A stretch of DNA of 61,938 bases from contig NZ_JABCJJ010000019.1 of NCBI RefSeq assembly GCF_012952065.1, positions 1 through 61,938 on the forward strand, written 5' to 3'. This document shows, piece after piece, positions 1-7,982 of this stretch (position 1 is its first letter; each line of letters opens with the position of its first letter). The stretch is from Cellulomonas fimi. Its GTDB lineage: Bacteria > Actinomycetota > Actinomycetes > Actinomycetales > Cellulomonadaceae. Below the pieces are notes generated by a model. That model had not been told where the DNA came from. It did no database searches and worked only from the letters and a program-made list of their open reading frames with translations. Position numbers and translations under genes: made by a program.

Positions 1-127
1 GTCATCGTGGGTCTCCACTTCGAGGGTGCTGTGAGAGGTTCACTCGAAGGGTCACGCGGTGACCGCGCCGTCGTCTACCGCGACGCGCTCACCGGGCTAC
101 CGGTACACCACTCTGGCGGACTCCACT
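1..127. repeat. Terminal inverted repeat, left copy (127 bp)
   Basis: These 127 bases are the exact reverse complement of 61812-61938; identity stops abruptly at base 128 (A here, C in the other copy). Inside lie two smaller inverted repeats: CTTCGAG (18-24) with CTCGAAG (43-49), and GGTCACGCGGTGACC (50-64). A length of exactly 127 equals a common largest de Bruijn k-mer, so the simplest reading is that the contig was cut where it enters a multi-copy sequence. The underlying repeat is then at least 127 bp long and present in inverted orientation on both sides. A natural terminal inverted repeat is the alternative. Confidence 0.95.
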
Positions 128-168
128 ACAGGCTCACCCCGACCGGACCCGCACTGGCGTGTTACTGA
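1..168 (+). CDS. Possible 3' end of a truncated ORF of unknown function
   Basis: Frame 1 is open from the first base to TGA at 166-168 and would give the last 55 residues of a protein ending ...TPTGPALACY. I do not recognise it. Reading the right-hand copy of the repeat on the minus strand gives the same peptide up to GGLH and then a different, low-complexity continuation. Third-position GC is mixed and no start is present, so coding is unproven. It could be the tail of a repeated gene, or simply an open frame in GC-rich DNA. Confidence 0.25.
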   Translation, partial: VIVGLHFEGAVRGSLEGSRGDRAVVYRDALTGLPVHHSGGLHYRLTPTGPALACY

Positions 169-223
169 CCCACGCTCCTAGGTCCAAGGTCATGTGTCAC
201 CGGCCGGGCAGGAGACGAGATTG

Positions 224-247
224 ATACCCCACCCCGGTAGGGGGGAT
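224..247. promoter_or_regulatory. Imperfect palindrome ahead of the lipid operon (CsoR-like?)
   Basis: ATACCCC followed by a G-rich half site (GGTAGGGGGG) forms an imperfect dyad just upstream of the Shine-Dalgarno of the SGNH hydrolase. TACCCC/GGGGTA-type dyads resemble operators of CsoR/RcnR-family metal sensors. No such regulator lies in the window, so assignment to a family is a guess. Confidence 0.25.
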
Positions 248-268
248 GAACGCCGAGGAGGAGCTGCG

Positions 269-1138
269 ATGCCCCGGGAACCACAGCAGAGCGCGTGCTT
301 CGGTGAGATGACCGCGAAGGCGGCCCTCTGGGCCCGAACCCGTCCCCGTAGGATCGACGGCTCGCCGACCGTGCGCACGATCTCGGCGCTGGCCGCGCTC
401 GTCGTCGTCGCCGGCGGCCAGGCCGCACACGTGCGCCGTCGCTACGGGGAGGCGCCGCCTGGTGTGCCCGACATCGATGTGACCGTCGAGCCTTCCGGTG
501 TCGGTGCGCAGGGCGGACGCCCCGTGGAGGTTGCGGTGTTCGGCGACTCGTCGGTGGCCGGGGTGGGTGTGCACGACATCGAGGAGGCGTTACCGGTTCA
601 GCTGGCACAGCGGGTGTCCGACATGTCGGGACGTCCGGTGCATGTCGTCGGCTACGGAGTATCGGGTGCGACGACCAGGGACGTGCTGGTCCACCAGGTC
701 CAGCGAGCGGGCCAGGGGCACGACGTGTCCGTGCTCGTCGTGGGCACCAACGACGTCACGCACCTGACACCGCTGGCGGCCCTGGCACGTACCACCTCCG
801 AGCTCTTCTCGGCCTTGACCGGCGAGGGTGCGCCGGCGGTGGTCTCGAGCCTTCCCGAGATCCGTGCGATGCGGGTGCTGCCCAACCCGTTGCGGGCAGC
901 CGCGTGGGCGTACGCGCGGCTCGTGCGCAGGGTGCAGCTCCGTGCGGCCGAGCGGAACGACCTGGTGCACCTGGTGGACGTCTGTCGTGCCGTGGGCCGC
1001 GAGTTCATCGGTGGCGGCCCCTACATGAGTTCCGACCTTTTCCACCCCTCGGCAGCCGGCTACGGACGGATCGCCGACACCCTGGCGCCGGCCGTGGTCA
1101 CGGCGCTCCGGACACACCAGACGGGAGTGGTCTCATGA
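269..1138 (+). CDS. SGNH/GDSL-family hydrolase, membrane-anchored
   Basis: 289 residues. An N-terminal hydrophobic stretch (about residues 37-50) suggests a signal anchor, leaving the catalytic domain outside the membrane. SGNH blocks are visible: GDSS near residue 92 (nucleophile Ser94), YGVSGATT near 129 (block II Gly), GTND at 159-162 (block III Asn), and DLFH at 256-259 (catalytic Asp/His). Such enzymes hydrolyse esters of lipids or carbohydrates; the substrate cannot be read from the sequence. I chose ATG 269 because GGAGGAG precedes it at good spacing; an in-frame GTG at 194 lacks a ribosome site. The stop overlaps the next start (ATGA), so the gene is coupled to the cyclopropane synthase. 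Confidence 0.85.
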   Translation: MPREPQQSACFGEMTAKAALWARTRPRRIDGSPTVRTISALAALVVVAGGQAAHVRRRYGEAPPGVPDIDVTVEPSGVGAQGGRPVEVAVFGDSSVAGVGVHDIEEALPVQLAQRVSDMSGRPVHVVGYGVSGATTRDVLVHQVQRAGQGHDVSVLVVGTNDVTHLTPLAALARTTSELFSALTGEGAPAVVSSLPEIRAMRVLPNPLRAAAWAYARLVRRVQLRAAERNDLVHLVDVCRAVGREFIGGGPYMSSDLFHPSAAGYGRIADTLAPAVVTALRTHQTGVVS

Positions 1139-2412
1139 GGCGTCGGGGGAGCGAGACCGACCAGGGGCTTGCGGGCAGCATCGCCGGTCTGCTCGGGGAC
1201 GACCTGCCGGTGCGGCTTCGGGCCTACGACGGAAGCAGCGCGGGCCCTCAGAGCGCCCCGGCGACCCTCGTCGTGCTCGCCCCATCGGCAGTGCACCGCG
1301 TGCTCTCCGCACCGAACGAGCTCGGGTTGGTCCGTGCCTATGTCGCCGGCGACATCGAGGTGGAAGGGGACATCTACGCCCTGCTGGCGCTCCGCGAAAG
1401 GCTCCGCCCGACCCTCGGCGGGCCACGGGCGCTGCTGGAAGTCGCACGGCTCGTGAGAGCGGCCGGCGGTGTCCGACGACCTCCCCCGAGGCCGCCGGAG
1501 GAGGCCCACGTGCGCGGGCGCCGCCACAGCCGGTCGCGTGACGCGGAAGCGATCTCGCACCACTACGACGTGCCTGGTGACTTCTACCGCCTGCTCCTCG
1601 GTCCGACCATGACGTACTCCTGCGGCGTCTGGGAGAGCCCGGACGCCGGGCTCGACTCCGCCCAGGAGGCCAAGTACGAGCTCATCTGTCGCAAGCTGGG
1701 CCTCAGAGCCGGTATGCGGTTGCTCGACGTCGGCTGCGGGTGGGGCGGGATGGCGATCCACGCCGCGCGTCACCACGGCGTACGAGCCGTCGGTGTCACC
1801 TTGTCCCAGCAGCAGGCGATCACGGCCAGGCGCCGCGTGGCCGCCGCGGGGCTCAGCGAGCAGGTGGAGATCCGGATGGCCGACTACCGCGATGTGACCG
1901 CCGGCCCATACGACGCGATCAGCTCCATCGGCATGTTCGAGCACGTCGGCACCGCCCAGCTGGGTGGGTACTTCTCGCGCATGCGCCAGCTTCTGGTGCC
2001 GGGCGGCCGACTGCTGAACCATGGCATCAGTCGTGCCGCGGGCCAGCGGCCCATGCCCGTCGGGGGGTTCATCCAGCGCTACGTCTTCCCCGACGGGGAG
2101 CTGCAGGAGATCGGCCAGGTGATCTCGGCCGTGCAGAGCGCCGGGCTCGAGGTCCGGCACACCGAGAACCTGCGCGAGCACTACGCCCTGACGCTGCGGG
2201 CATGGGTCCGCAATCTGGAGGACAACTACGACGAGGCGGTACGCCTGGCGGGACCTGGTCGCGCGAAGGTCTGGCGACTGTACCTGGCCGGCTCGGCGCT
2301 GGGCTTCGAGAGAGGGGAGATCGAGATCCACCAGACCCTGGCTGTGCGACCGGACCACGGCTCGAGCGGGATGCCGCTGCGCCCGGACTGGGACGTGGCG
2401 ACCAGGTCCTGA
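1135..2412 (+). CDS. cfa: Cyclopropane-fatty-acyl-phospholipid synthase family
   Basis: 425 residues, the usual length for the family. Enzymes of this type transfer a methylene from S-adenosylmethionine to the double bond of membrane phospholipid acyl chains. The SAM-binding glycine motif LDVGCGWGG sits at about 197-205. The upstream active-site segment YSCGVW (about 161) corresponds to YSCAYF/YSCGIW in characterised enzymes, and SSIGMFEHVG follows. The first ~130 residues match the N-terminal lipid-recognition domain more loosely, with a Pro/Arg-rich linker at 114-135. It starts inside the stop of the SGNH hydrolase, suggesting a joint role in membrane lipid remodelling (inference). Confidence 0.9.
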   Translation: MRRRGSETDQGLAGSIAGLLGDDLPVRLRAYDGSSAGPQSAPATLVVLAPSAVHRVLSAPNELGLVRAYVAGDIEVEGDIYALLALRERLRPTLGGPRALLEVARLVRAAGGVRRPPPRPPEEAHVRGRRHSRSRDAEAISHHYDVPGDFYRLLLGPTMTYSCGVWESPDAGLDSAQEAKYELICRKLGLRAGMRLLDVGCGWGGMAIHAARHHGVRAVGVTLSQQQAITARRRVAAAGLSEQVEIRMADYRDVTAGPYDAISSIGMFEHVGTAQLGGYFSRMRQLLVPGGRLLNHGISRAAGQRPMPVGGFIQRYVFPDGELQEIGQVISAVQSAGLEVRHTENLREHYALTLRAWVRNLEDNYDEAVRLAGPGRAKVWRLYLAGSALGFERGEIEIHQTLAVRPDHGSSGMPLRPDWDVATRS

Positions 2413-2450
2413 CGGGCGGCGGCTGCGGCAGGAGAGCCACCAGGGCGAAG

Positions 2451-2469
2451 GCGGCACCTCTCGTGCCGC
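2451..2469 (+). terminator. Hairpin after cfa
   Basis: GCGGCAC, a five-base loop, then GTGCCGC form a perfect 7-bp stem 38 bp after the cfa stop. There is no T-run, as is common for actinobacterial terminators. The rest of 2413-2616 holds no supportable gene. Confidence 0.4.
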
Positions 2470-2616
2470 GGCGAGCTCTCACCCACGTGGACCGGGTGGG
2501 GTTTCGTGGGCTGCCGTGCCGCCGTGCCGCGCTTCACCGGAGACGGCTGCCGGGTCCTCCCGGAACTCGACCCGGTGGGCCACACGTGGTCCACCCTGCT
2601 CGGCATCGACCTCTCG

Positions 2617-2697
2617 TGCCCCTGGAGGGACTCGAACCCTCACGCCTCGCGGCACTCGATTTTGAGTCGAGCGCGTCTGCCATTCCGCCACAGGGGC
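2617..2697 (-). tRNA. tRNA-Leu (anticodon CAA)
   Basis: Read on the minus strand, the acceptor arms GCCCCTG and CAGGGGC pair, with discriminator A at 2617. The anticodon stem CTCGA/TCGAG encloses loop CTCAAAA, giving anticodon CAA. A class II variable arm and a T-arm with GGTTCGAGTCC follow. CCA is not encoded. It decodes UUG. Confidence 0.97.
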
Positions 2698-2713
2698 CCT
2701 GCTTCGAGCCCTC

Positions 2714-2719
2714 ACACTA
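2714..2719 (-). promoter_or_regulatory. Candidate -10 box for tRNA-Leu
   Basis: On the minus strand TAGTGT lies 16 bp ahead of the tRNA 5' end, suitable for a start site a few bases before the mature tRNA. No convincing -35 is visible. The remainder of 2698-2963 holds no gene I can support. Confidence 0.35.
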
Positions 2720-2963
2720 ACCCGGTGACGGTCGCGACCCGCATGTGCGACGCGAGACGTCGTGCGGGACCCTGCGAGACCTGTGCGGCGCTCCGTAGCG
2801 TTGGTGCGGGTCAAAGTTGTCGACCCGGCGGAGTCCTACCACCCCCACCGGATCGTCGGGGCCGCGGGCCAGGACGGCGACCGTGGACCGGGCTCGGACC
2901 ACAGGGTGGTCGTCTGTGGCGCACGCGATGCCCGAGCCGCGATGCCCACGGCTCCGTGACCAC

Positions 2964-2969
2964 TACGCT
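2964..2969 (+). promoter_or_regulatory. -10 box for leaderless response-regulator mRNA
   Basis: TACGCT is followed by exactly 7 nt and then the GTG at 2977, the spacing expected when transcription begins on the start codon. This also decides the start over an in-frame GTG at 2956. Confidence 0.55.
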
Positions 2970-2976
2970 GTCCCTC

Positions 2977-3660
2977 GTGACTGCACAGGACGCGACCGCG
3001 GGCGAGCCGACTCCGGCTGCCCCCCTGGACCTTCCCCCGCTCGTCGAGCCCGCCGCCGACGCGGGCCGGCCGGAGGCCCGACCGGCCCGCCGTGCCGTCG
3101 TCGCCGAGGACGAGGCGCTCATCCGCATGGACGTCGTCGAGACGTTGCGCGAGGCCGGCTTCGACGTCGTCGGCGAGGCAGGCGACGGCGAGCGTGCGGT
3201 CGAGCTCGCGACCGAGCTGCGGCCCGACGTCGTCGTCATGGACGTCAAGATGCCGGTGCTCGACGGCATCTCCGCCGCCGAGCGCATCGGCAAGGCCCAC
3301 CTCGCGCCGGTCGTGCTACTGACGGCCTTCTCCCAGCGCGAGCTGGTCGAGCGTGCGCGGGACGCCGGTGCGATGGCCTACGTGGTGAAGCCGTTCAGCC
3401 CCGCGGACCTGTTGCCCGCGGTCGAGATCGCGATCTCCCGCTACTCGCAGATCTCGGCGCTCGAGTCCGAGGTCGCCGACCTGGCCGAGCGGTTCGAGAC
3501 CCGCAAGCGGGTGGACCGTGCCAAGGGCCTGCTCATGTCGAAGATGGGGCTCACGGAGCCCGAGTCGTTCCGGTGGATCCAGAAGACCTCCATGGACCGT
3601 CGGCTGACCATGCGCGAGGTGGCCGACGCCGTCATCGAGCAGGTCGGCGGCACCGGCTGA
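2977..3660 (+). CDS. pdtaR: ANTAR-domain response regulator (PdtaR type)
   Basis: 227 residues. After a ~38-residue Pro/Ala-rich tail comes a receiver domain with acidic pocket E44-D45, phospho-acceptor D89 in VVVMDVKMP, T116 and K138 in VVKPF. The C-terminal ANTAR RNA-binding domain (about 162-220, VDRAKGLLM and WIQKTSMDRRLTMREVADAVI) binds paired hexanucleotide hairpins in mRNA and acts by antitermination in known members. The layout matches mycobacterial PdtaR, partner of histidine kinase PdtaS. No kinase gene is adjacent, so the partner is encoded elsewhere. The longer open frame upstream runs through tRNA-Leu sequence and is not used. Confidence 0.9.
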   Translation: MTAQDATAGEPTPAAPLDLPPLVEPAADAGRPEARPARRAVVAEDEALIRMDVVETLREAGFDVVGEAGDGERAVELATELRPDVVVMDVKMPVLDGISAAERIGKAHLAPVVLLTAFSQRELVERARDAGAMAYVVKPFSPADLLPAVEIAISRYSQISALESEVADLAERFETRKRVDRAKGLLMSKMGLTEPESFRWIQKTSMDRRLTMREVADAVIEQVGGTG

Positions 3661-3733
3661 CGAGGCTCGTCGGCGGGGGCTCTGGCCCTGCCACCCCGAG
3701 GTCGCTCGCCGGGTGGGTCGTGCCGCGGGCAAT

Positions 3734-3778
3734 GGTCACAACTGTGCAACGACATGCCGCGGGATGCGTGTTGTGACC
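3734..3778. promoter_or_regulatory. Inverted repeat upstream of livK (GlnR-like half site)
   Basis: GGTCACAAC (3734-3742) and GTTGTGACC (3770-3778) are perfect 9-bp inverted arms 27 bp apart. The left arm continues as GTCAC-n6-GCAAC, one mismatch from the actinobacterial GlnR consensus GTnAC-n6-GAAAC, which would suit control of an amino-acid transporter by nitrogen. The right arm contains a -35-like TTGTGA (3771-3776). The regulator assignment is inference. Confidence 0.35.
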
Positions 3779-3794
3779 TGCGCGACACACATCA

Positions 3795-3869
3795 TGGGTA
3801 CCTTTCCGGCACACCCTGCGACCGGTGGAGCCACCACCCGAGCAGCAGTCCTCAGTGGAGAGGTACCCA
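3795..3869 (+). promoter_or_regulatory. Possible long-range stem in the livK leader
   Basis: TGGGTACC (3795-3802) and GGTACCCA (3862-3869) are perfectly complementary. The right arm overlaps the end of the likely ribosome site GGAGAGG (3857-3863) ahead of ATG 3874. If both are transcribed, pairing would partly hide the ribosome site. Confidence 0.25.
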
Positions 3870-3873
3870 CGCA

Positions 3874-5142
3874 ATGAACCGATCGACTCACGCAGTACGC
3901 GCGGCGGCGTTCGCCGGCGCCGCCGCCCTGGTCCTGACTGCATGCTCCGGCGGCGCCGACGAGGATGGCAGCGGCACCGACACCACGGGTGGGGGCACCG
4001 ACGCGCAGCCGCTGATCGTCGGCTCGCTCCTCCCGCAGACGGGTTCGCTGGCCTTCCTCGGCCCGCCCGAGATCGCCGGCGTGGACCTCGCCATCCAGGA
4101 GATCAACGAGGCCGGCGGAGTTCTCGGCCAGGACGTCGAGATCGTTCACGCGGACTCCTCGGACGCCGACAACGCCGAGGTCGCCACGCAGTCGGTCGCC
4201 GACCTCATGAGTCAGGACGTCCAGGTCGTCGTCGGTGCGGCGTCGTCCTCCGTGACTCTCAACGTGCTCGATGACATCACGGGTGCCGAGATCGTGCAGA
4301 TCTCGCCCGCGAACACGGCCACGGCGCTCAGCGGTGCGTCGCCGTTCTACTTCCGGACCGCGCCCTCCGATCTCGTCCAGGGCGCGGCGCTCGGCAACCT
4401 CATCCTCCAGGACGGCCGCGCGAACGTCGCCTTCCTCGTCTTCAACGACGACTACGGGATCACGCTCCGCGACGTGGCGAAGCGGACCATCGAGGAGGCC
4501 GGTGGGACCGTCGTCTACGGCAACGAGGGCGAGGAGTTCGACCCGGCGTCGGACGACGTCGTCGCCTCCGCCGTCACCGCGGCGCTCTCCACCAACCCTG
4601 ACGCGATCGTCGTCATCGCGTTCGACCAGACGAAGCTCATCGTCCCCGCGCTGGCTTCGGCGGGCGTCCCGGGCTCGATGATGTACTTCGTCGACGGCAA
4701 CCTCGCCGACTACAGCGCCGACTTCGAGCCGGGCACGCTCGAGGGCGCCAAGGGCACGCTGCCCGGCAAGGCTGCCGACGAGTCGTTCCGCGAGCGTCTG
4801 CTCGAGGTCAACTCGGGGCTGACGGACTTCTCGTACGCGGCCGAGTCGTACGACGCCGTCATCCTCGCCGCGCTCGCCGCGGTGCGTGGTGAGGGCACGG
4901 ACGGTCCGACCATCCAGGAGAACATGGCGGCCGTCTCGGGCGCCGAGGGCGGCGAGGAGTGCGCGTCGTTCGCCGAGTGCGTCGACCTGCTCGAGGCCGG
5001 CGACGACATCGCCTACCAGGCCGTCTCGGCGGCAGGCCCGTTCAACGAGGACAACGACCCGTCCTCGGCCTGGGTCGGCATCTACACCTTCGGCCCGGAC
5101 AACAAGTACACCTGGACGAGCGAGGTCTTCGGCGAGCTCTGA
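3874..5142 (+). CDS. livK: Branched-chain amino-acid-type ABC transporter substrate-binding lipoprotein
   Basis: 422 residues. A lipoprotein signal ends at LTAC (Cys24), followed by a Gly/Asp/Thr-rich linker that lets the mature protein reach out from the membrane. The rest is a type I periplasmic-binding fold of the LivK/UrtA class: PLIVGSLLPQTGSLAFLGPP opens the first lobe, EINEAGGVLG is the usual family signature, and VGAASSSVT lies in the ligand cleft. It likely captures a branched-chain or related amino acid; the exact ligand is not readable. It is convergent with, not part of, the livHMGF operon that supplies its permease and ATPases, so binding protein and channel are transcribed separately. 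Confidence 0.88.
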   Translation: MNRSTHAVRAAAFAGAAALVLTACSGGADEDGSGTDTTGGGTDAQPLIVGSLLPQTGSLAFLGPPEIAGVDLAIQEINEAGGVLGQDVEIVHADSSDADNAEVATQSVADLMSQDVQVVVGAASSSVTLNVLDDITGAEIVQISPANTATALSGASPFYFRTAPSDLVQGAALGNLILQDGRANVAFLVFNDDYGITLRDVAKRTIEEAGGTVVYGNEGEEFDPASDDVVASAVTAALSTNPDAIVVIAFDQTKLIVPALASAGVPGSMMYFVDGNLADYSADFEPGTLEGAKGTLPGKAADESFRERLLEVNSGLTDFSYAAESYDAVILAALAAVRGEGTDGPTIQENMAAVSGAEGGEECASFAECVDLLEAGDDIAYQAVSAAGPFNEDNDPSSAWVGIYTFGPDNKYTWTSEVFGEL

Positions 5143-5163
5143 CGCCGTCGTCGTCTGGTACAC

Positions 5164-5199
5164 GGAAGGCCCGGTCAGGAGATCCTGACCGGGCCTTCC
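5164..5199. terminator. Bidirectional terminator between livK and livF
   Basis: A 17-bp perfect inverted repeat (5164-5180 with 5183-5199) around GGCCCGGTCAGG sits between the two convergent stop codons. Its symmetry lets it serve both strands. Confidence 0.85.
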
Positions 5200-5257
5200 G
5201 GCGTCTGGCGGCTGCGACAGCGGCTACGACAGCGCCGCGTCCGGGCCGGGCACGGCG

Positions 5258-6061
5258 CTACGCGAGCGGCGGCACGTCCTTGCCGGCGGACTCGACGTCG
5301 GCCGCGAGCGTGCCCAGGTAGAGCTCGATGACCTTGGGGTCGTGCATGAGCTCGCGCCCCGTGGCGGTGTACGCGTTGCGGCCCTGGTCCAGCACGTACC
5401 CGCGGTCGCAGATCTGCAGGCACCGACGTGCGTTCTGCTCCACCATGATGATCGAGACGCCGGTCCTGTTGATCTTGCGCGTCCGGATGAACGTCTCGTC
5501 CTGCCGGACGGGTGACAGGCCGGCGGAGGGTTCGTCGAGCAGCAGGACCGACGGCTCCATCATGAGCGCACGCGCCATGGCGACCATCTGACGCTCACCT
5601 CCTGAGAGCGACCCGGCGCGCTGCTTGCGCCGGTCACCGAGCGTGGGGAACAGGTCGACGATGGCCTCGAACCGCTCGGCGAACCGCTTGGGCGCCTGGT
5701 AGCTGCCCATCTGGAGGTTCTCCTCGATGGTCAGCGAGGGGAACACGTTGTCGTTCTGCGGCACGAAGCCGACACCCCGGTGGACCAACGAGTCCGCGCG
5801 GTGGTTGGTGATGTCCTCGCCCTTGAGCGTCACGGTTCCGGAACGGACCGACACCAGGCCGAACAGCGCCTTGAGCAGGGTCGACTTGCCCGCACCGTTG
5901 GGACCGATGATCCCGATGAGCTCGCCGGGGTACACGTCGAGGTCGCACCCGTTCAGGATGTTGACACCGGGCAGATACCCGGCGACGAGGCCGCTCGCAC
6001 GGAGCAGGGGGTCGCGGGTCGGCTGACCGGCCGTCGGAGTGTTCTGGGTGGCGGTCGTCAT
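5258..6061 (-). CDS. livF: ABC transporter ATP-binding protein LivF
   Basis: 267 residues. Walker A GPNGAGKST (about 53-61), Q-loop VPQNDNVFP (about 101), signature LSGGERQ (153-159), Walker B VLLLDEP (about 173-179) and the switch histidine replaced by Gln in MVEQN, typical of LivF. It forms a heterodimer with LivG to drive amino-acid import. The D-loop region SAGLSP is present, but FIRTRKINRTG is slightly divergent. It is last in the livHMGF operon, its ATG overlapping the livG stop by 4 nt, and ends 58 bp from the strong terminator. Confidence 0.93.
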   Translation of the reverse strand: MTTATQNTPTAGQPTRDPLLRASGLVAGYLPGVNILNGCDLDVYPGELIGIIGPNGAGKSTLLKALFGLVSVRSGTVTLKGEDITNHRADSLVHRGVGFVPQNDNVFPSLTIEENLQMGSYQAPKRFAERFEAIVDLFPTLGDRRKQRAGSLSGGERQMVAMARALMMEPSVLLLDEPSAGLSPVRQDETFIRTRKINRTGVSIIMVEQNARRCLQICDRGYVLDQGRNAYTATGRELMHDPKVIELYLGTLAADVESAGKDVPPLA

Positions 6062-6996
6062 GGCTTCTCCTCCAGACGGGCTGCGCGCTCCGCCTGCTCG
6101 TCCTCCGCTGCGACCTCCGCCTCGAGCCGGGTGGCGACCTCGTCCGACAGCACGGAGTCGTCACCGAGGTCGGTGTCGTGGTGGGCGCCCAGGTAGGCGT
6201 CGACGACAGCCGGGTCGGTCATGACGGTCGACGGCGGCCCCTCGGCCACCAGCCTGCCCTCGGCCATCACTGCGACCCAGTCGGAGATGTGCCGGACCAT
6301 GTGCATGTCGTGCTCCACGAACAGGACCGTCGTGCCCTGGTCGCGGAGCGCCTGGATGTGGCTCAGCAGCGACTGCGTGAGCGCGGGGTTCACGCCTGCC
6401 ATCGGCTCGTCGAGCATGACCATCGTCGGCTTGCTCATGAGTGCGCGCGCCATCTCGAGCAGCTTGCGCTGACCTCCCGAGAGGCTGCCGGCGAAGTCGT
6501 CCTTCTTGTCGAGCAGCCTGAACCGGTCGAGCAGCTCCTCGGCCTGCGCGGTGATCTCTCGTTCGCGGGGTCGCCAGATCGGTGGGACGAGCGCGCGGGC
6601 GAGGTTCTCGCCCGGCTGCTCCGTGGCACCGAGCCGCATGTTCTCCATCACGGTCATCCGGCTGAGTGCCTTGGTCAGCTGGAAGGTGCGGACCATCCCG
6701 GAACGGGACACCTTGGCCGCAGGGACCCCGGCGAGCGGACGACCTTCGAACGACCATGTGCCGCTGTTCGGCTTGTCGAAGCCGGTGAGGAGGTTGAACA
6801 GCGTCGTCTTGCCCGCACCGTTCGGGCCGATGAGCGCCGTGATCGTGCCGCGCTGGATCTCCAGGTGCTTGACGTCGACGGCCGTCATGCCCCCGAAGTG
6901 CCGGGTGACGTCGTCGGCCACCAGGATGGCGTCAGGCTTGAGCGATCCCGGGACGCGCTCGACCCCCTGGAGGGCGGCGAGGGTCTCAGCGGACAT
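6058..6996 (-). CDS. livG: ABC transporter ATP-binding protein LivG
   Basis: 312 residues. Walker A GPNGAGKTT, a long insert after it typical of LivG, signature LSGGQRK, Walker B VMLDEPMAGVNP, and switch His in FVEHDMHMV. A C-terminal extension of about 50 residues rich in Glu/Ala (LEAEVAAEDEQAERAARLEEK) goes beyond usual LivG and is probably helical. It pairs with LivF under the LivH/LivM membrane dimer. The start overlaps the end of livM by 11 nt and the stop overlaps livF by 4 nt, so the operon is tightly coupled. Confidence 0.93.
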   Translation of the reverse strand: MSAETLAALQGVERVPGSLKPDAILVADDVTRHFGGMTAVDVKHLEIQRGTITALIGPNGAGKTTLFNLLTGFDKPNSGTWSFEGRPLAGVPAAKVSRSGMVRTFQLTKALSRMTVMENMRLGATEQPGENLARALVPPIWRPREREITAQAEELLDRFRLLDKKDDFAGSLSGGQRKLLEMARALMSKPTMVMLDEPMAGVNPALTQSLLSHIQALRDQGTTVLFVEHDMHMVRHISDWVAVMAEGRLVAEGPPSTVMTDPAVVDAYLGAHHDTDLGDDSVLSDEVATRLEAEVAAEDEQAERAARLEEKP

Positions 6997-7972
6997 TGAT
7001 GGCCAGCTCCTTCTTGTCGCCGAGCATCCCTTGTGGTCGGAAGATCACCAGCAGCATGAGCGTGACGCCCACGATGATCCAGCCGAACTGCTCGATCTGC
7101 TCCGCGCGCAGGACGGTCGAGGGGACCACCTCGCGCATCACCGTCTTGATGAGCATGAGCACGGCCCAGAACACCATCGAGCCGATGACCGGGCCGAAGA
7201 CCGTGGCTGCACCCCCGAGCAGCAGGATCGTCCAGACCCAGAAGGTCATCGGGCGCCCCATCGAGTCGGGTTGGACGGCTCGGGGGAGCACGTAGATGAT
7301 CCCGGCGATCGACCCGATCACCCCGCCCAGGACCAGGGCCTGCATCTTGTAGCTGTAGACGTTCTTGCCGAGCGAGCGGACGGCGTCCTCGTCCTCGCGG
7401 ATGCCCTTGAGCACGCGCCCCCACGGGCTGCGCAGGAGTCGCCACACGAGCACGCACGCGAGCGCGACGAGGAGCCAGCCGACGATGCGCAGCCACCAGC
7501 TGTTCGACGAGCTGTTGGAGTAGGAGAACGGGCCGAGGGCCGTCGATCCGTCCCCGAGCGGCGACAGGGCCTGGAAGGTCGCCTTGTAGCTGTCGCCCCG
7601 CAGGCCCGACGACGCCCCCGTCACGTCCGTCAGCGCCGTCGACCGGCCGACGATGCGCACGATCTCGGCCGCCGCGATCGTCACGATCGCGAGGTAGTCC
7701 CCTCGCAGCTTGAGCGTCGGGATCCCGAGGATGAGCGCGAAGATCACCGAGCAGGCGACGGCCACGAGCACGGCCAGCCAGATCGGGTAGCCGGCGATGG
7801 TCGAGACCGCGAACCCGTACGCCCCGAGCAGCATGAAGCCCGCTTGCCCGAAGTTCAGCAGACCGGTGAGCCCGAAGTGGATGTTGAGGCCGATCGCGGC
7901 CAGGGCGTAGGCGGCGGTGGTCGGCGCGAAGAGCTCGCCCGCGACCAGGGTGAGGATGCGTTCCCAGTCCAT
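6986..7972 (-). CDS. livM: Branched-chain amino-acid ABC transporter permease LivM
   Basis: 328 residues, highly hydrophobic with roughly eight to ten membrane segments. The family opening ALAAIGLNIHFGLTGLLNFGQAGFMLLGAY is plain, as is the coupling-loop region around LKGIREDEDAVRSLGKN that contacts the ATPases, and the ending LVIFRPQGMLG. A polar Ser/Asn-rich external loop (SYSNSSSNSWW) lies mid-protein. GGAGGAAT stands just ahead of its ATG. It lies 10 bp after livH. Confidence 0.92.
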   Translation of the reverse strand: MDWERILTLVAGELFAPTTAAYALAAIGLNIHFGLTGLLNFGQAGFMLLGAYGFAVSTIAGYPIWLAVLVAVACSVIFALILGIPTLKLRGDYLAIVTIAAAEIVRIVGRSTALTDVTGASSGLRGDSYKATFQALSPLGDGSTALGPFSYSNSSSNSWWLRIVGWLLVALACVLVWRLLRSPWGRVLKGIREDEDAVRSLGKNVYSYKMQALVLGGVIGSIAGIIYVLPRAVQPDSMGRPMTFWVWTILLLGGAATVFGPVIGSMVFWAVLMLIKTVMREVVPSTVLRAEQIEQFGWIIVGVTLMLLVIFRPQGMLGDKKELAINVR

Positions 7973-7982
7973 GATTCCTCCG

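Noticed and set aside
904-1134. In-frame extension upstream of cfa
   Set aside because: It overlaps the SGNH hydrolase in another frame; the ATGA overlap at 1135 is the natural start.
2506-2976. Upstream extension of the ANTAR regulator frame
   Set aside because: It reads antisense through tRNA-Leu; a -10 box 7 nt before GTG 2977 gives a better start.
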